Source: a virus
IMG/VR virus record: IMGVR_UViG_3300025853_000149
Coordinates: 1 to 48,247 of that record
DNA length: 48,247 nt
Reading direction: 5' to 3' (one strand)
The translations under genes and the position numbers were made by a program. The stretch's first letter is position 1; each line of letters begins with the position of its first letter. Below, piece after piece: positions 14,371-21,344 of this stretch. The notes under the pieces were generated by a model. That model was given only the letters and a program-made list of their open reading frames with translations. It had not been told where the DNA came from and did not search any database.

Positions 14371-15528
14371 TTAATAAAGTTCTACTTGTCTGCCAATTAT
14401 AGCAGCTTCATTTATATCTATTTCTTCAATATTATTATTCCTTAACCACTTGTTTAAATATTCTAAAGCTATATTATTACATTCATTTTGAGTATTCTCA
14501 TCTAATTCAAACAATGCTCCTGAATATGATGAGGGTATTCCAGTTTCATAACATACAGCTGCTTTACCAAGCCATGCTATTCTATTCATACTTTTATTTG
14601 TTAAATAGTGTTCACATGAATATTTCCATTCCATTATAACCCTATCAAGAATGCTTGAAAATAGTTCTCCGTCTGACAATATTCGTTTATATTCTAAATA
14701 GCATTCTTCTTTTGTCATTCCTTCTTTCTTGCTTTTATAAAAACCTGCCTTGTGACATTCCCATTTATCGTAAGTATGAAATATTCTGTTAGTATCGCCT
14801 TCATTTGGTATTCTGTATAGGTTTAACTCATCTTCCGTAACATCATCAGATATTTGTTCATAGTCACAAATGCTATCAGAACTTTCCCATGCATTACTGA
14901 AGTCGTTATCAGAAAATAAATGTTCTAACCCTGAAACTTGACAAAGTCTTAATACTTCTTCTTCATCCATTCCTAGCTGTTTTGCTATGCGTTTGTTGGT
15001 CCAATTTCTGTTTTTTAATTCAATAACTATTTCACTCATAGCATCAACTTGATGTTTTCCTCTTGCTCTGTTGTGCCTTATGGTTGAGGCAATTCTGTCA
15101 TTTTTCCCAGACTGTTCTTTTCGAATATCTACAATTGGCAAGTATCCCATCACTCTTTGATTTACAACCTTAGACTCTTTGCCTACTCTATTCCTATGAA
15201 ACCCATCAATCACTTCGATTTTTTCTTTTTCTGGATTATCCCACGTAACAATAGGTTGAGTATATCCGTCATTCATTATTGAGACTTCTAAAAGTTCCAT
15301 TTCAGGTGGTGCGACTTTGTTAGGGTTGTAATCATTTGCAACAACATTTTTATTTACTACCCATTTTACAAAATCAACAGGTTCATTTTTAAAAGGAGAC
15401 TCATTATGTATAGCCTCTCGTATTTCATTTATACTATTAATTTTATCTGCAAAATCTAACTTACTCAGATAGTCCTTAATTTCATTTATTAATTTGTTTT
15501 TTTCAAAACCATTTTTGCCATCACACAT
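14371..15528 (-). CDS. IbrB-like ParB/sulfiredoxin-domain protein
   Basis: The 385-residue protein has a ParB N-terminal-like domain at ~55-160, with VIDGFHRNRVG (~105-115) and the arginine/histidine-rich TIRHNRARGKHQ (~145-156), followed by a helix-turn-helix (WTNKRIAKQLGMDEEEVLRL, ~176-195). This matches IbrB, the constant partner of IbrA. ParB-type domains can bind CTP or act on nucleotides, which might serve the partner PP-loop enzyme. The C-terminal half is unrecognised. It is the first gene of the cassette that ends at site B. Confidence 0.85.
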   Translation of the reverse strand: MCDGKNGFEKNKLINEIKDYLSKLDFADKINSINEIREAIHNESPFKNEPVDFVKWVVNKNVVANDYNPNKVAPPEMELLEVSIMNDGYTQPIVTWDNPEKEKIEVIDGFHRNRVGKESKVVNQRVMGYLPIVDIRKEQSGKNDRIASTIRHNRARGKHQVDAMSEIVIELKNRNWTNKRIAKQLGMDEEEVLRLCQVSGLEHLFSDNDFSNAWESSDSICDYEQISDDVTEDELNLYRIPNEGDTNRIFHTYDKWECHKAGFYKSKKEGMTKEECYLEYKRILSDGELFSSILDRVIMEWKYSCEHYLTNKSMNRIAWLGKAAVCYETGIPSSYSGALFELDENTQNECNNIALEYLNKWLRNNNIEEIDINEAAIIGRQVELY

Positions 15529-15587
15529 TTTTAAATATTTTTACGTTAGTACATTTAATCATCATTCGTTGTATAAGTCGCCATACA

Positions 15588-15645
15588 GCACACAACACGT
15601 GGTAAAAACCATTAAAGCGCACCATACACTCCTCCGTTAGCCGCC
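15588..15645 (-). repeat. attC-like site C (degenerate)
   Basis: On the minus strand the box GGCTAAC, a central GCTTTAATG loop like that of the other sites, a short TGGT/ACCA stem and the box GTTGTGTGC follow in order. The beginning of the downstream cassette, GTTGTGTGC, pairs in 8 of 9 positions with the box GCATACAAC at its far end in site B. The stem is much weaker than in A, B, D and F. Confidence 0.5.
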
Positions 15646-15647
15646 TT

Positions 15648-15830
15648 TTATACAGGTAGCTTATACTTACTTTCCTCTACAGGCTTATCAAGTTCTGAGA
15701 TAACATCATCTAATTCAGAAGTCAGACTTTCATCATCTAATCTCATCTTAATTGATTTTAAAATAGAAAGACAGACGCCTCTCCTGTATGCTAAATTATA
15801 AATCTTTTTTTCTAATTCAAGATTGCTCAT
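15648..15830 (-). CDS. Hypothetical protein (60 aa)
   Basis: A 60-residue protein, mostly helical and acidic (MSNLELEKKIYNLAYRRG at the start), with no known motif. It overlaps the upstream gene by 14 bases and its stop lies three bases from attC-like site C. It is therefore the last native gene before the cassette array begins. Confidence 0.65.
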   Translation of the reverse strand: MSNLELEKKIYNLAYRRGVCLSILKSIKMRLDDESLTSELDDVISELDKPVEESKYKLPV

Positions 15831-16293
15831 AATAACTTATTTCTTTTCCTTTATATTTTTTCTTATGGTGTAAAGCATTGTAAAGCACATGGATGTTTCT
15901 AGGGCTAATCTGATTGACCAATAAGTAATCCATAGCTGAATCATATATAGTTCCATCAGCTCCTAGTATACGCTTTTTCTTGTAGACCCTCTTGGTGGTT
16001 TTATGTATTTCCAAAAATTCAAACAGGTCTGCATTGTTATGGTATGTGCAATACGCAGGATATATGCTAGTTTGATAACGTCGCAATACATCAATTATTT
16101 TATTGCTAATCTGATGGACAGTTTTTTCGCCCCTAGATATGCCCACTATACCTATACCGGGTTTATGCCTTACAGGCTCAGAAACCTCTTTTACCCAGTT
16201 CATTTCTGTGAAGCCTTCAGATGCCAAATAGCTTTGCAGCTCATTATATTGAGCATCTGAATTGATGATTACTCGCAAAAAATTAGAATCCAT
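15817..16293 (-). CDS. Hypothetical protein (158 aa)
   Basis: The product has an N-terminal strand-helix-strand pattern (NFLRVIINSDAQYNELQSYL) and a GIGIVGISRGEKTVHQIS segment, followed by a basic region (KKRILGADGTIYDSAMDYL) with a helical tail. No family is recognised. It abuts the SleB-like hydrolase gene directly (one-base spacing), so it belongs to the operon begun by the promoter at 16808-16851. Confidence 0.72.
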   Translation of the reverse strand: MDSNFLRVIINSDAQYNELQSYLASEGFTEMNWVKEVSEPVRHKPGIGIVGISRGEKTVHQISNKIIDVLRRYQTSIYPAYCTYHNNADLFEFLEIHKTTKRVYKKKRILGADGTIYDSAMDYLLVNQISPRNIHVLYNALHHKKKYKGKEISYYEQS

Positions 16294-16785
16294 TTAAATG
16301 CTTTTATTATAAAATGTGTGATTTCCTATTTTTTCTTGGTTTGGATATAGTTTTTTGATATGTTTTATCCACCCTCTATTCGTAGCCGTGTCGGTATTAG
16401 CATAAAATAATGCTTCCGTAATTATAGCGCCTTCTAAAGCTCTTTTAGCGGCAATATAGCAATCTTCATTCGGCCGATTAAATAGGGGTGAGCTAACGCC
16501 ATGGAATTGATTCTTTTGGTATATCACCTCTTGGATGGTGTTAGGGAATTCCTTAGCTTCTACTCTATTAAGAACAACAGAGGCGACAGCTAATTTACCT
16601 TGGAATGATTCGCCTAATGCTTCTGCTGCCACTATCTTAGCTAGAATTTCTAGCTCATAATTAACTTCCGGTTTAGGAGCTTCGGTGATGAGAAGCTCTT
16701 CTTTGATAGGTTTTTCGTATTGGCATATCTTGTAGGATATGTAAAAGAATGCCAATATCTGTAATATAATGAATACATTTTTCAT
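16294..16785 (-). CDS. SleB-type cell wall hydrolase with N-terminal membrane anchor
   Basis: Residues ~3-20 are hydrophobic (FIILQILAFFYISYKI), a signal anchor. The following domain matches the hydrolase_2 / SleB family: LAKIVAAEALGES with the conserved glutamate (~50-60), VASVVLNRVEAKEFPNTI (~66-83), a QFHGV segment and FYANTDTATNRGW near the C-terminus. SleB-type enzymes cleave glycan strands. With the amidase at 29336-29902 the phage has two peptidoglycan enzymes in separate operons. This one follows a dyad-type promoter, so it may act early or at the membrane. Confidence 0.88.
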   Translation of the reverse strand: MKNVFIILQILAFFYISYKICQYEKPIKEELLITEAPKPEVNYELEILAKIVAAEALGESFQGKLAVASVVLNRVEAKEFPNTIQEVIYQKNQFHGVSSPLFNRPNEDCYIAAKRALEGAIITEALFYANTDTATNRGWIKHIKKLYPNQEKIGNHTFYNKSI

Positions 16786-16807
16786 AGTTTTAATTTTAGA
16801 TTAGGCA

Positions 16808-16851
16808 CTAAAATAGTTAGTATTATTTACAATCTAATTAAACCAGTTTAA
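16808..16851 (-). promoter_or_regulatory. Dyad-type promoter for the SleB operon
   Basis: TTAAACTGGTTTAA (16851-16838), TTAGATT and, 22 bases after the dyad, TATTTTAG (16815-16808; seven of eight positions of TAnnTTTG) precede the start codon at 16785. The dyad begins at the end of the terminator at 16851-16891, so the two operons are insulated. Confidence 0.65.
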
Positions 16852-16891
16852 CAAAAGGCAGGGCAAAACTACTTTTAGCCGAGACCTGCCT
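16851..16891 (-). terminator. Intrinsic terminator of the SSB operon
   Basis: AGGCAGG (16891-16885) pairs with CCTGCCT (16862-16856), with an inner GGC-AAAA/TTTT-GCC helix, and the minus strand continues TTTTGTT. It lies after the AP2 gene at 16942. Confidence 0.7.
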
Positions 16892-16941
16892 GATAACCAA
16901 TTTAAAGATATAACCGCTAGAAACGATTAAAAAAAATTATT

Positions 16942-17217
16942 CTACTTTTTTACTATTATTTCATTAAACATGAAAAGCGATACAACATCTCTCAACCTCT
17001 TGGCTTTCTTGTATGAAATGCCCGGATTCTTTTTCACCACATCGACCATCCCATTATACATCGCATAGGCATCCAGTTCATCATCGAACAAGCCTAAATA
17101 TAAACTTTTGCCTTTTATTTTTATGCGTGAGAGCCATTTAGAAGCCCCTTCATGCCAAGTAATCCCTTTGTATTTTGAACTTCTACCTTCTTTGTTTTTC
17201 ATATCATTATTTTTCAC
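16942..17217 (-). CDS. AP2-domain protein, likely remnant of a homing endonuclease
   Basis: The 91-residue product contains only the AP2 domain (YKGITWHEGASKWLSRI, residues ~16-32) and the C-terminal extension seen in the endonucleases at 2126 and 5622 (a DELDAYAMYNG segment, then NPGISYKKAKRLRDVV). The NUMOD4 and HNH_3 modules are missing, so it cannot cut DNA by itself. It may be a decayed insertion or a retained DNA-binding module. It lies last in the SSB operon, before a terminator. Confidence 0.75.
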   Translation of the reverse strand: MKNNDMKNKEGRSSKYKGITWHEGASKWLSRIKIKGKSLYLGLFDDELDAYAMYNGMVDVVKKNPGISYKKAKRLRDVVSLFMFNEIIVKK

Positions 17218-17289
17218 ATTGACAGGATTCGGACCTTATATCTATCCAGACAAAGCACACATCACACCATCGCCATATCTCGTGATTTC

Positions 17290-17481
17290 TCATTTTCGGA
17301 AAGTTTTGCATTTTCTCATCTTCCGAGCGTTCTTTTTCTTCTGTTTCTTTGAGTATCGCTCATATTTGGCAATTCCGCAATTTACAATCTTAAATTGCTT
17401 ATTTTTAACTGGTGCATATCTACTAGAAGCACAGCTACTCAGAAGAATTATTACTAAAAAAAATAACATTGATTTTTTCAT
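17290..17481 (-). CDS. Small predicted lipoprotein (63 aa)
   Basis: The N-terminus is a lipoprotein signal peptide with a lipobox at ~LSSC (MKKSMLFFLVIILLSSCASS). The mature part is about 46 residues and extremely basic (KKQKKKNARKMRKCKTFRK). It would be anchored in the inner or outer membrane. Phage lipoproteins of this size can act in superinfection exclusion or as a spanin component, but its placement with SSB genes does not decide this. Confidence 0.75.
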   Translation of the reverse strand: MKKSMLFFLVIILLSSCASSRYAPVKNKQFKIVNCGIAKYERYSKKQKKKNARKMRKCKTFRK

Positions 17482-17483
17482 CT

Positions 17484-17726
17484 TTAATTATTTTGATTTT
17501 CATTAATATTAATCGGATTAGTCCATTCTTTTATTCTACACTCGATAACGACCAAATCACCTTGCCCATTTTGAAGCTCTATAATATCCATTTTAGCCTG
17601 CCGACTATTTATAAAGTTGATGATAGTCTGCCCACATAAAACTGTAAAACGTGCCTTACTATCCTCAGAATTAAAACGCATTTGACCATCTTCATCAAAG
17701 TATATATCTGAGTAATTATCCATCAA
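17484..17726 (-). CDS. Hypothetical protein (80 aa)
   Basis: An acidic 80-residue protein (starts MMDNYSDIYFDEDGQMRFN) with strand-rich middle (DIIELQNGQGDLVVIEC). It overlaps the SSB gene by four bases (ATGA), so it is translationally coupled to it and probably acts in replication or recombination. No family recognised. Confidence 0.7.
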   Translation of the reverse strand: MMDNYSDIYFDEDGQMRFNSEDSKARFTVLCGQTIINFINSRQAKMDIIELQNGQGDLVVIECRIKEWTNPININENQNN

Positions 17727-18121
17727 AAAGGCAAGTCATTTTGATTATTAGAACTTTCAACCGGGGCAAACGCATTGCCTTGCAAACCTCCTGCTAACTG
17801 ACCCCCTTGTCCTGTAGGTATTTTCCTAACATACGAAGCCTTAATCCCTGTTCTGTAATGGGTAATACCTTCTTTCTCGTATTTTCGAGTATTCAACTCC
17901 CCCTCAACCCACACTAAATCTCCCTTCCTAAAAGATTTAGCCTTATCCGACATCGAACCCCAACATGAGACATTATGCCACTCGGTCTGCTCGACCCATT
18001 CATCTCCTTTTTTATAAGATTTGGAAGTAGCCACATTGATTGATGTAACTTCATTTCCTTCGAATTGCCTAGAATCTGGGTCTGTGCCTATTCTACCTAA
18101 TAAATTAACTTTATTTATCAT
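17723..18121 (-). CDS. ssb: Single-stranded DNA-binding protein
   Basis: The 132-residue protein has the bacterial-type OB fold: MINKVNLLGRIGTDPDSRQF at the N-terminus, WHNVSCWGSMSDKAKSF (~47-64) and VEGELNTRKYE (~70-80). A linker follows with a typical acidic-tip ending NNQNDLPF, which recruits partner proteins. It coats ssDNA in replication and recombination. A strong intrinsic terminator lies only about 22 bases upstream of its start codon (18144-18177), so transcription into it is probably conditional or comes from partial read-through. Confidence 0.95.
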   Translation of the reverse strand: MINKVNLLGRIGTDPDSRQFEGNEVTSINVATSKSYKKGDEWVEQTEWHNVSCWGSMSDKAKSFRKGDLVWVEGELNTRKYEKEGITHYRTGIKASYVRKIPTGQGGQLAGGLQGNAFAPVESSNNQNDLPF

Positions 18122-18143
18122 ACTTAAAATTTAAATTTCGTTT

Positions 18144-18177
18144 AAAAACCTGCGATGAGTTGGGTACCCACCGCAGG
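18144..18177 (-). terminator. Intrinsic terminator just upstream of ssb
   Basis: CCTGCG (18177-18172) pairs with CGCAGG (18154-18149) and further GTGGG/CCCA-type pairs stack inside. TTTTT follows (18148-18144). It lies between the exonuclease stop at 18203 and the ssb ATG at 18121. Confidence 0.75.
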
Positions 18178-18202
18178 AAAATCTGTATTAAAAACAAAAA
18201 AA

Positions 18203-18952
18203 CTATGAATCTTCTGCGACATAATGTATGCCACCGTTTCTTACTATTTGTCCACCCCACGTGAATGGATTGGATTTGTCTTTTAGCCTCGTTATTTTCT
18301 TCTCTTTGTGTATATAGAAAAATTCAGAGTCGTTTACTTCAATGGCATTTAGCAAATCAACCATTAATGTATCCCTCATACCTACAAACACATCAACCCG
18401 GTGCGGTATCTCTTTCTGTATTGCCTCGTCCTTTAGGATTGTAATAAAAGAATGCCTATCATTTATATCAATTTCATACTCAATCTTATTGCCAAAACCA
18501 TCTACTCTATTCGATGTTAAATATAGGCATATCATTCCATTATCATAACCCATAGCGAGCATCTGCATTTGTACTTGATACATATAACTGCTCGGCAGAT
18601 TATTTAAATTCTTGTAAAAGCTAGACACCGTATATGGACACTTTACATCAATCACAAGACTATTCTCCTCGTCTGTTATGTCAGGCGTAGCCCAACAATT
18701 GCTATCTATCCAAACAGACTCTGAAGACCTGTATCGTGCCGATGGATAAAACACCTTTACAACAGAGTTATAAGCCTCCTCCTCGTTAAAGAGGCCATGC
18801 AGCATTGCAACCGTGTTGATTCTAGGTTTTTCGCCATTCAGAATCTCTTCACACTTCTCGACGCACAAGGTTTTCACGCCTTTTGAAGCCATTCCATCTC
18901 TAGTGAAAAGCTTACCTATCTCACTAGCACCTATTCCTCCAAGCTTATCCAT
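18203..18952 (-). CDS. YqaJ-family viral exonuclease (lambda Exo-like)
   Basis: The 249-residue protein opens with GIGASEIGKLFT (residues ~6-17), typical of YqaJ. It has the PD-(D/E)XK active site in CWATPDI (~88-94) and VIDVKCPY (~103-110; the D-x-K), then a Q-M-Q-M helix (YQVQMQMLAMGY, ~124-136). It would resect double-stranded DNA ends to make single strands for annealing. Its start overlaps the annealing-protein gene by eight bases, a classical exonuclease-annealase pair. Confidence 0.9.
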   Translation of the reverse strand: MDKLGGIGASEIGKLFTRDGMASKGVKTLCVEKCEEILNGEKPRINTVAMLHGLFNEEEAYNSVVKVFYPSARYRSSESVWIDSNCWATPDITDEENSLVIDVKCPYTVSSFYKNLNNLPSSYMYQVQMQMLAMGYDNGMICLYLTSNRVDGFGNKIEYEIDINDRHSFITILKDEAIQKEIPHRVDVFVGMRDTLMVDLLNAIEVNDSEFFYIHKEKKITRLKDKSNPFTWGGQIVRNGGIHYVAEDS

Positions 18953-19481
18953 TGATTTCAGCTTTTCTAGATGAGAAGATAGACTTTATCTGTACGTGCC
19001 TTTGATATTCGGCAGGTAAGATATTGTAATAATCTTTAAGCTCCTCTAGTGATGTAAGTTCATTAATTTCCTCATTGTATTTCTGTAGTATTTTTGAATC
19101 TATAGTACCAGTCCTTTCTGTAGCCTTTAATCCATTCTGTTGCTGATTAATAGCATTGATAACCTCATCAGCTGTAGCGTATGAGGAGTCTATGCCGATG
19201 CCGAAAGAGCCTAAAGCACGTCCAATCGCTGACGTCTCACAATTCTCAATATAAGATGTCTTATTTATATAAGAAGACGCCTTTAATTCATGAGCATAGC
19301 CTGTGGCTATGACTCGGCCAGTTTTGTCTAGTATTGACGCTTTAAAAAGACATGATTCAGCGTCAGCATTTATCAACTCCGTAATGAGCGAATGCTCCGG
19401 ATGGTTTGACCTGAACGCTTTTACACGTTCATTTACAGTAACATACTCGTTACCTTTAATAGAAATGGTTTTTAATTTCAT
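18945..19481 (-). CDS. Probable single-strand annealing protein (ERF/Sak-like)
   Basis: The 178-residue protein has the motif TGYAHELKASSYINKTSYIE followed by NCETSAIGRALGSFGIGID (residues ~74-113), which recurs in phage recombination proteins of the ERF/Sak type. A linker and a helical C-terminal region follow. Overlap with the YqaJ exonuclease gene and proximity to SSB make a role in recombination-dependent replication likely. A terminator-containing leader precedes it (19500-19602), so its synthesis may be controlled at transcription elongation. The exact annealase family is uncertain. Confidence 0.7.
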   Translation of the reverse strand: MKLKTISIKGNEYVTVNERVKAFRSNHPEHSLITELINADAESCLFKASILDKTGRVIATGYAHELKASSYINKTSYIENCETSAIGRALGSFGIGIDSSYATADEVINAINQQQNGLKATERTGTIDSKILQKYNEEINELTSLEELKDYYNILPAEYQRHVQIKSIFSSRKAEING

Positions 19482-19499
19482 AGTTTGTTTTTTGTTTTT

Positions 19500-19602
19500 A
19501 AAAAATATAGGCGGATCAACTTTTTGAATCGCCTATACCGAAAATAGAAAGACTATCAACTTCTTTAAGTTGAATGAGCAAAATCGCTCGAGTACAAATA
19601 TA
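19500..19602 (-). promoter_or_regulatory. Promoter plus attenuator-like leader for the annealase operon
   Basis: TATATTTG (19602-19595) should start RNA near 19588. The leader forms a TCAACTT-AAAG-AAGTTGA hairpin (19573-19556). A terminator comes next: TATAGGCG/CGCCTATA arms (19537-19530 with 19513-19506), inner TCAA/TTGA, then a T run. The start codon follows about 20 bases later. The same AAGTTGA sequence occurs in both structures, so the first TCAACTT could pair with either, which would make termination conditional. Confidence 0.55.
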
Positions 19603-19636
19603 TAAGTTTTTGAATAATAAAAACATTTTTTGAATA

Positions 19637-19936
19637 TTATTTTGTGAATTTATTAAAATAATCTTCCCTTCTTTTCACGCAAGAAGCAACATAAGCATCA
19701 ACCTTATGTCTTGGTAATGACTTCGCAAAACGCCTCTGTTCATTACTCAACCTAAACTGATGATCAAGCCATTCGCAATACCTTTCCTTATAAAGCTGCC
19801 TGTAATAGACTTCATTTTTAATAGCATCTTCATCGACAATCAATCCTAGTTTAGATTTTAGATTTGTTGCTAACTCCTTGAATCCTTCCGGGTTTGTATC
19901 TCGGAGCCTTATTTGTTTTTCTTTAATTCCAATCAT
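19637..19936 (-). CDS. Hypothetical protein (99 aa)
   Basis: A basic 99-residue helical protein (MIGIKEKQIRLRDTNPEGF at the start, FNKFTK at the end). It contains an RRFAKSLPRHKVDAYVASC stretch and two isolated cysteines. No family recognised. The strong basic charge suggests nucleic acid contact. The gene stands between the zinc-ribbon gene and the promoter-leader of the annealase operon. Confidence 0.7.
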   Translation of the reverse strand: MIGIKEKQIRLRDTNPEGFKELATNLKSKLGLIVDEDAIKNEVYYRQLYKERYCEWLDHQFRLSNEQRRFAKSLPRHKVDAYVASCVKRREDYFNKFTK

Positions 19937-19981
19937 GTTAAAAAAGGGATTTTTGTTTATGGTTTATTTTTTTTTAATTTA

Positions 19982-20086
19982 TCAAAAAGGCAGCTCATCA
20001 GAAACTTCTTCCACATCAGAGCTTCCACACCATAGGCAGAATATAGATTCAACAAAAAGCCGGTTACATTTATTGCATTCTCTCAT
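19982..20086 (-). CDS. Tiny zinc-ribbon protein (34 aa)
   Basis: The frame from ATG 20086 encodes 34 residues with two CxxC pairs (CNKC at 4-7 and CLWC at 17-20), spaced for one zinc ion, and an acidic C-terminus ending SDELPF. The tail resembles SSB acidic tips (ELPF versus DLPF), so it might compete for or use the same partners. It lies directly beyond attC-like site D, in the native phage part. Confidence 0.68.
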   Translation of the reverse strand: MRECNKCNRLFVESIFCLWCGSSDVEEVSDELPF

Positions 20087-20103
20087 ATTTATGATGTTAT
20101 TAT

Positions 20104-20157
20104 TAACAATATATAAGAAACCATTAAAACGGTTCTTATATGGGCGTTAGTGGCAAT
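20104..20157 (-). repeat. attC-like site D (after second methyltransferase cassette)
   Basis: On the minus strand: ATTGCCACTAAC, an unpaired GCCC, ATATAAGAACC, the loop GTTTTAAT, GGTTTCTTATAT, unpaired ATT and GTTAATA. The stem, the extra base and the loop are identical to site A, 8 kb away. The stop codon TAA of the methyltransferase (20149-20147) is part of the first box, as is common in integron cassettes. Confidence 0.7.
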
Positions 20158-20815
20158 GCTGTGAAATCCTCCGAACAGCAATGTCGTAATAATTTTCATC
20201 CTTCTCAATCCCTATAAAAGAACGATTTAGATTTACACAAGCCAACCCTGTGCTACCTACTCCCATAAAAGGGTCTATCACTACACCTGTGGTCTTATTC
20301 ACACAAAATTCCATTAGTTGTATTGGTTTTTCAGTTGGGTGTTCTTTTGGAAAAATTCGTTTGTTGAAATAAGCATCAATTCTACTCATTCTAAAAACTC
20401 TGCATCCACGCTTTTTTAATTTACTCCAGGCCATTTCCGCATCACTACCTCTATTGTCTTGCAGTTTATCCCAAATCATCCAACTATCTGTTGGTGGTAA
20501 ATTATAAAAGTTTCCACCCCACATTATTATTTGGTCTTTTTGTGTTGTCAAATTTTCAACAAACGAATTTAGTTTTTCATCCCAACTGTTTTCTGCGTGG
20601 AATTTTGTTTTCCCGTTGTTTCCGTGCCAACCCCTTTTAAGTTCTTTTTTCAATCCGTAAGGTGGGTCTGTGATTATAGCATCAAAATCTAAATCGTTCT
20701 TTGCCATCACACTTTGAGAATCGCCATTAATAAGTAAGTAGAAAGCACTGCCACTAACACTGCGTATAAGCAATGGCGGTTTTAGTGCATCTATGATAGT
20801 TATTTCGTTATTCAT
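20147..20815 (-). CDS. DNA methyltransferase, beta class (222 aa)
   Basis: DPPYGLK (motif IV) lies at residues ~50-56 (AIITDPPYGLKKEL) and the SAM-binding motif I near the C-terminus (VVIDPFMGVGSTGLA, ~178-192), preceded by EHPTEKPIQLMEF (~159-171). The size suits a compact orphan N4-cytosine or N6-adenine enzyme. It is unrelated at the sequence level to the enzyme at 12169 outside the motifs. It probably modifies phage DNA against restriction. It ends inside attC-like site D. Confidence 0.92.
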   Translation of the reverse strand: MNNEITIIDALKPPLLIRSVSGSAFYLLINGDSQSVMAKNDLDFDAIITDPPYGLKKELKRGWHGNNGKTKFHAENSWDEKLNSFVENLTTQKDQIIMWGGNFYNLPPTDSWMIWDKLQDNRGSDAEMAWSKLKKRGCRVFRMSRIDAYFNKRIFPKEHPTEKPIQLMEFCVNKTTGVVIDPFMGVGSTGLACVNLNRSFIGIEKDENYYDIAVRRISQHCH

Positions 20816-20847
20816 ACTTTCGTTCTTTTAATTAAGTTTCTGCGGGT

Positions 20848-20884
20848 AATTCGCCACTGCTCATACGCTTTTCCGTTATAGGTA
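20848..20884 (-). repeat. attC-like site E (degenerate)
   Basis: The box TACCTATAAC (20884-20875) ends the HNH cassette. Some 16 bases further AGTGGCGAATT matches the start expected for the methyltransferase cassette (AGTGGCAAT, complement of its end box in site D) with one inserted base. The central hairpin is lost or shortened. Confidence 0.45.
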
Positions 20885-21328
20885 ATCATCTACAAAACCT
20901 TTCATCTCTTTTATTGTAGCATCTCTCCTACCTGTATTAGCAAAAACCGTAGTCAAAACAACGTTCCCTATTTCGTAACCTTTACTATTATCTAGCCTAT
21001 CTAAACTTGGTTTTCGTAATTTATCTTTCATTGTAAAATCTATAGGTATATTTAACCAATAACACATTCCTTTTTGCTCTTTTTTCAAACTTTCCAAAAA
21101 CGCACCGTTTATACCTTTATCTCTACTCAAACATTTTCTTTCACGACCATCTGACATAACTCTTTTACTTTCCCTGCTTGTCAATGTACTCATAAGTCTA
21201 TATTTCCAATTAGAATTATAGCAGACTTTACATTGGCTTTTATATCTTTGGCTACCATCACTTTTAAAACCTGTTTTACAAAACTCCGATAATGGCTTTA
21301 CTTCCCCACATTTTATACATTTTCTCAT
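20876..21328 (-). CDS. HNH-like nuclease with N-terminal zinc ribbon
   Basis: The 150-residue protein starts with CIKCGEVKPLSEFCKTGF and a second CKVC pair (residues ~4-36), a zinc ribbon common before phage HNH domains. A later segment SLDRLDNSKGYEIGNVVLT (~108-126), then NTGRRD, follows the HNH pattern, although the first histidine position is R. It may nick or bind DNA. It forms a whole attC-bounded cassette: its stop codon is inside box E, and its leader begins with the exact complement of that box. Confidence 0.72.
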   Translation of the reverse strand: MRKCIKCGEVKPLSEFCKTGFKSDGSQRYKSQCKVCYNSNWKYRLMSTLTSRESKRVMSDGRERKCLSRDKGINGAFLESLKKEQKGMCYWLNIPIDFTMKDKLRKPSLDRLDNSKGYEIGNVVLTTVFANTGRRDATIKEMKGFVDDYL

Positions 21329-21344
21329 AAATCAAATAATTAAA

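Noticed and set aside
17213-17289. tRNA-like sequence on the minus strand (GGTCCGAATCC T-arm look-alike)
   Set aside because: The would-be T-stem has only three pairs, the T55 position is C, and no matching acceptor stem exists upstream.
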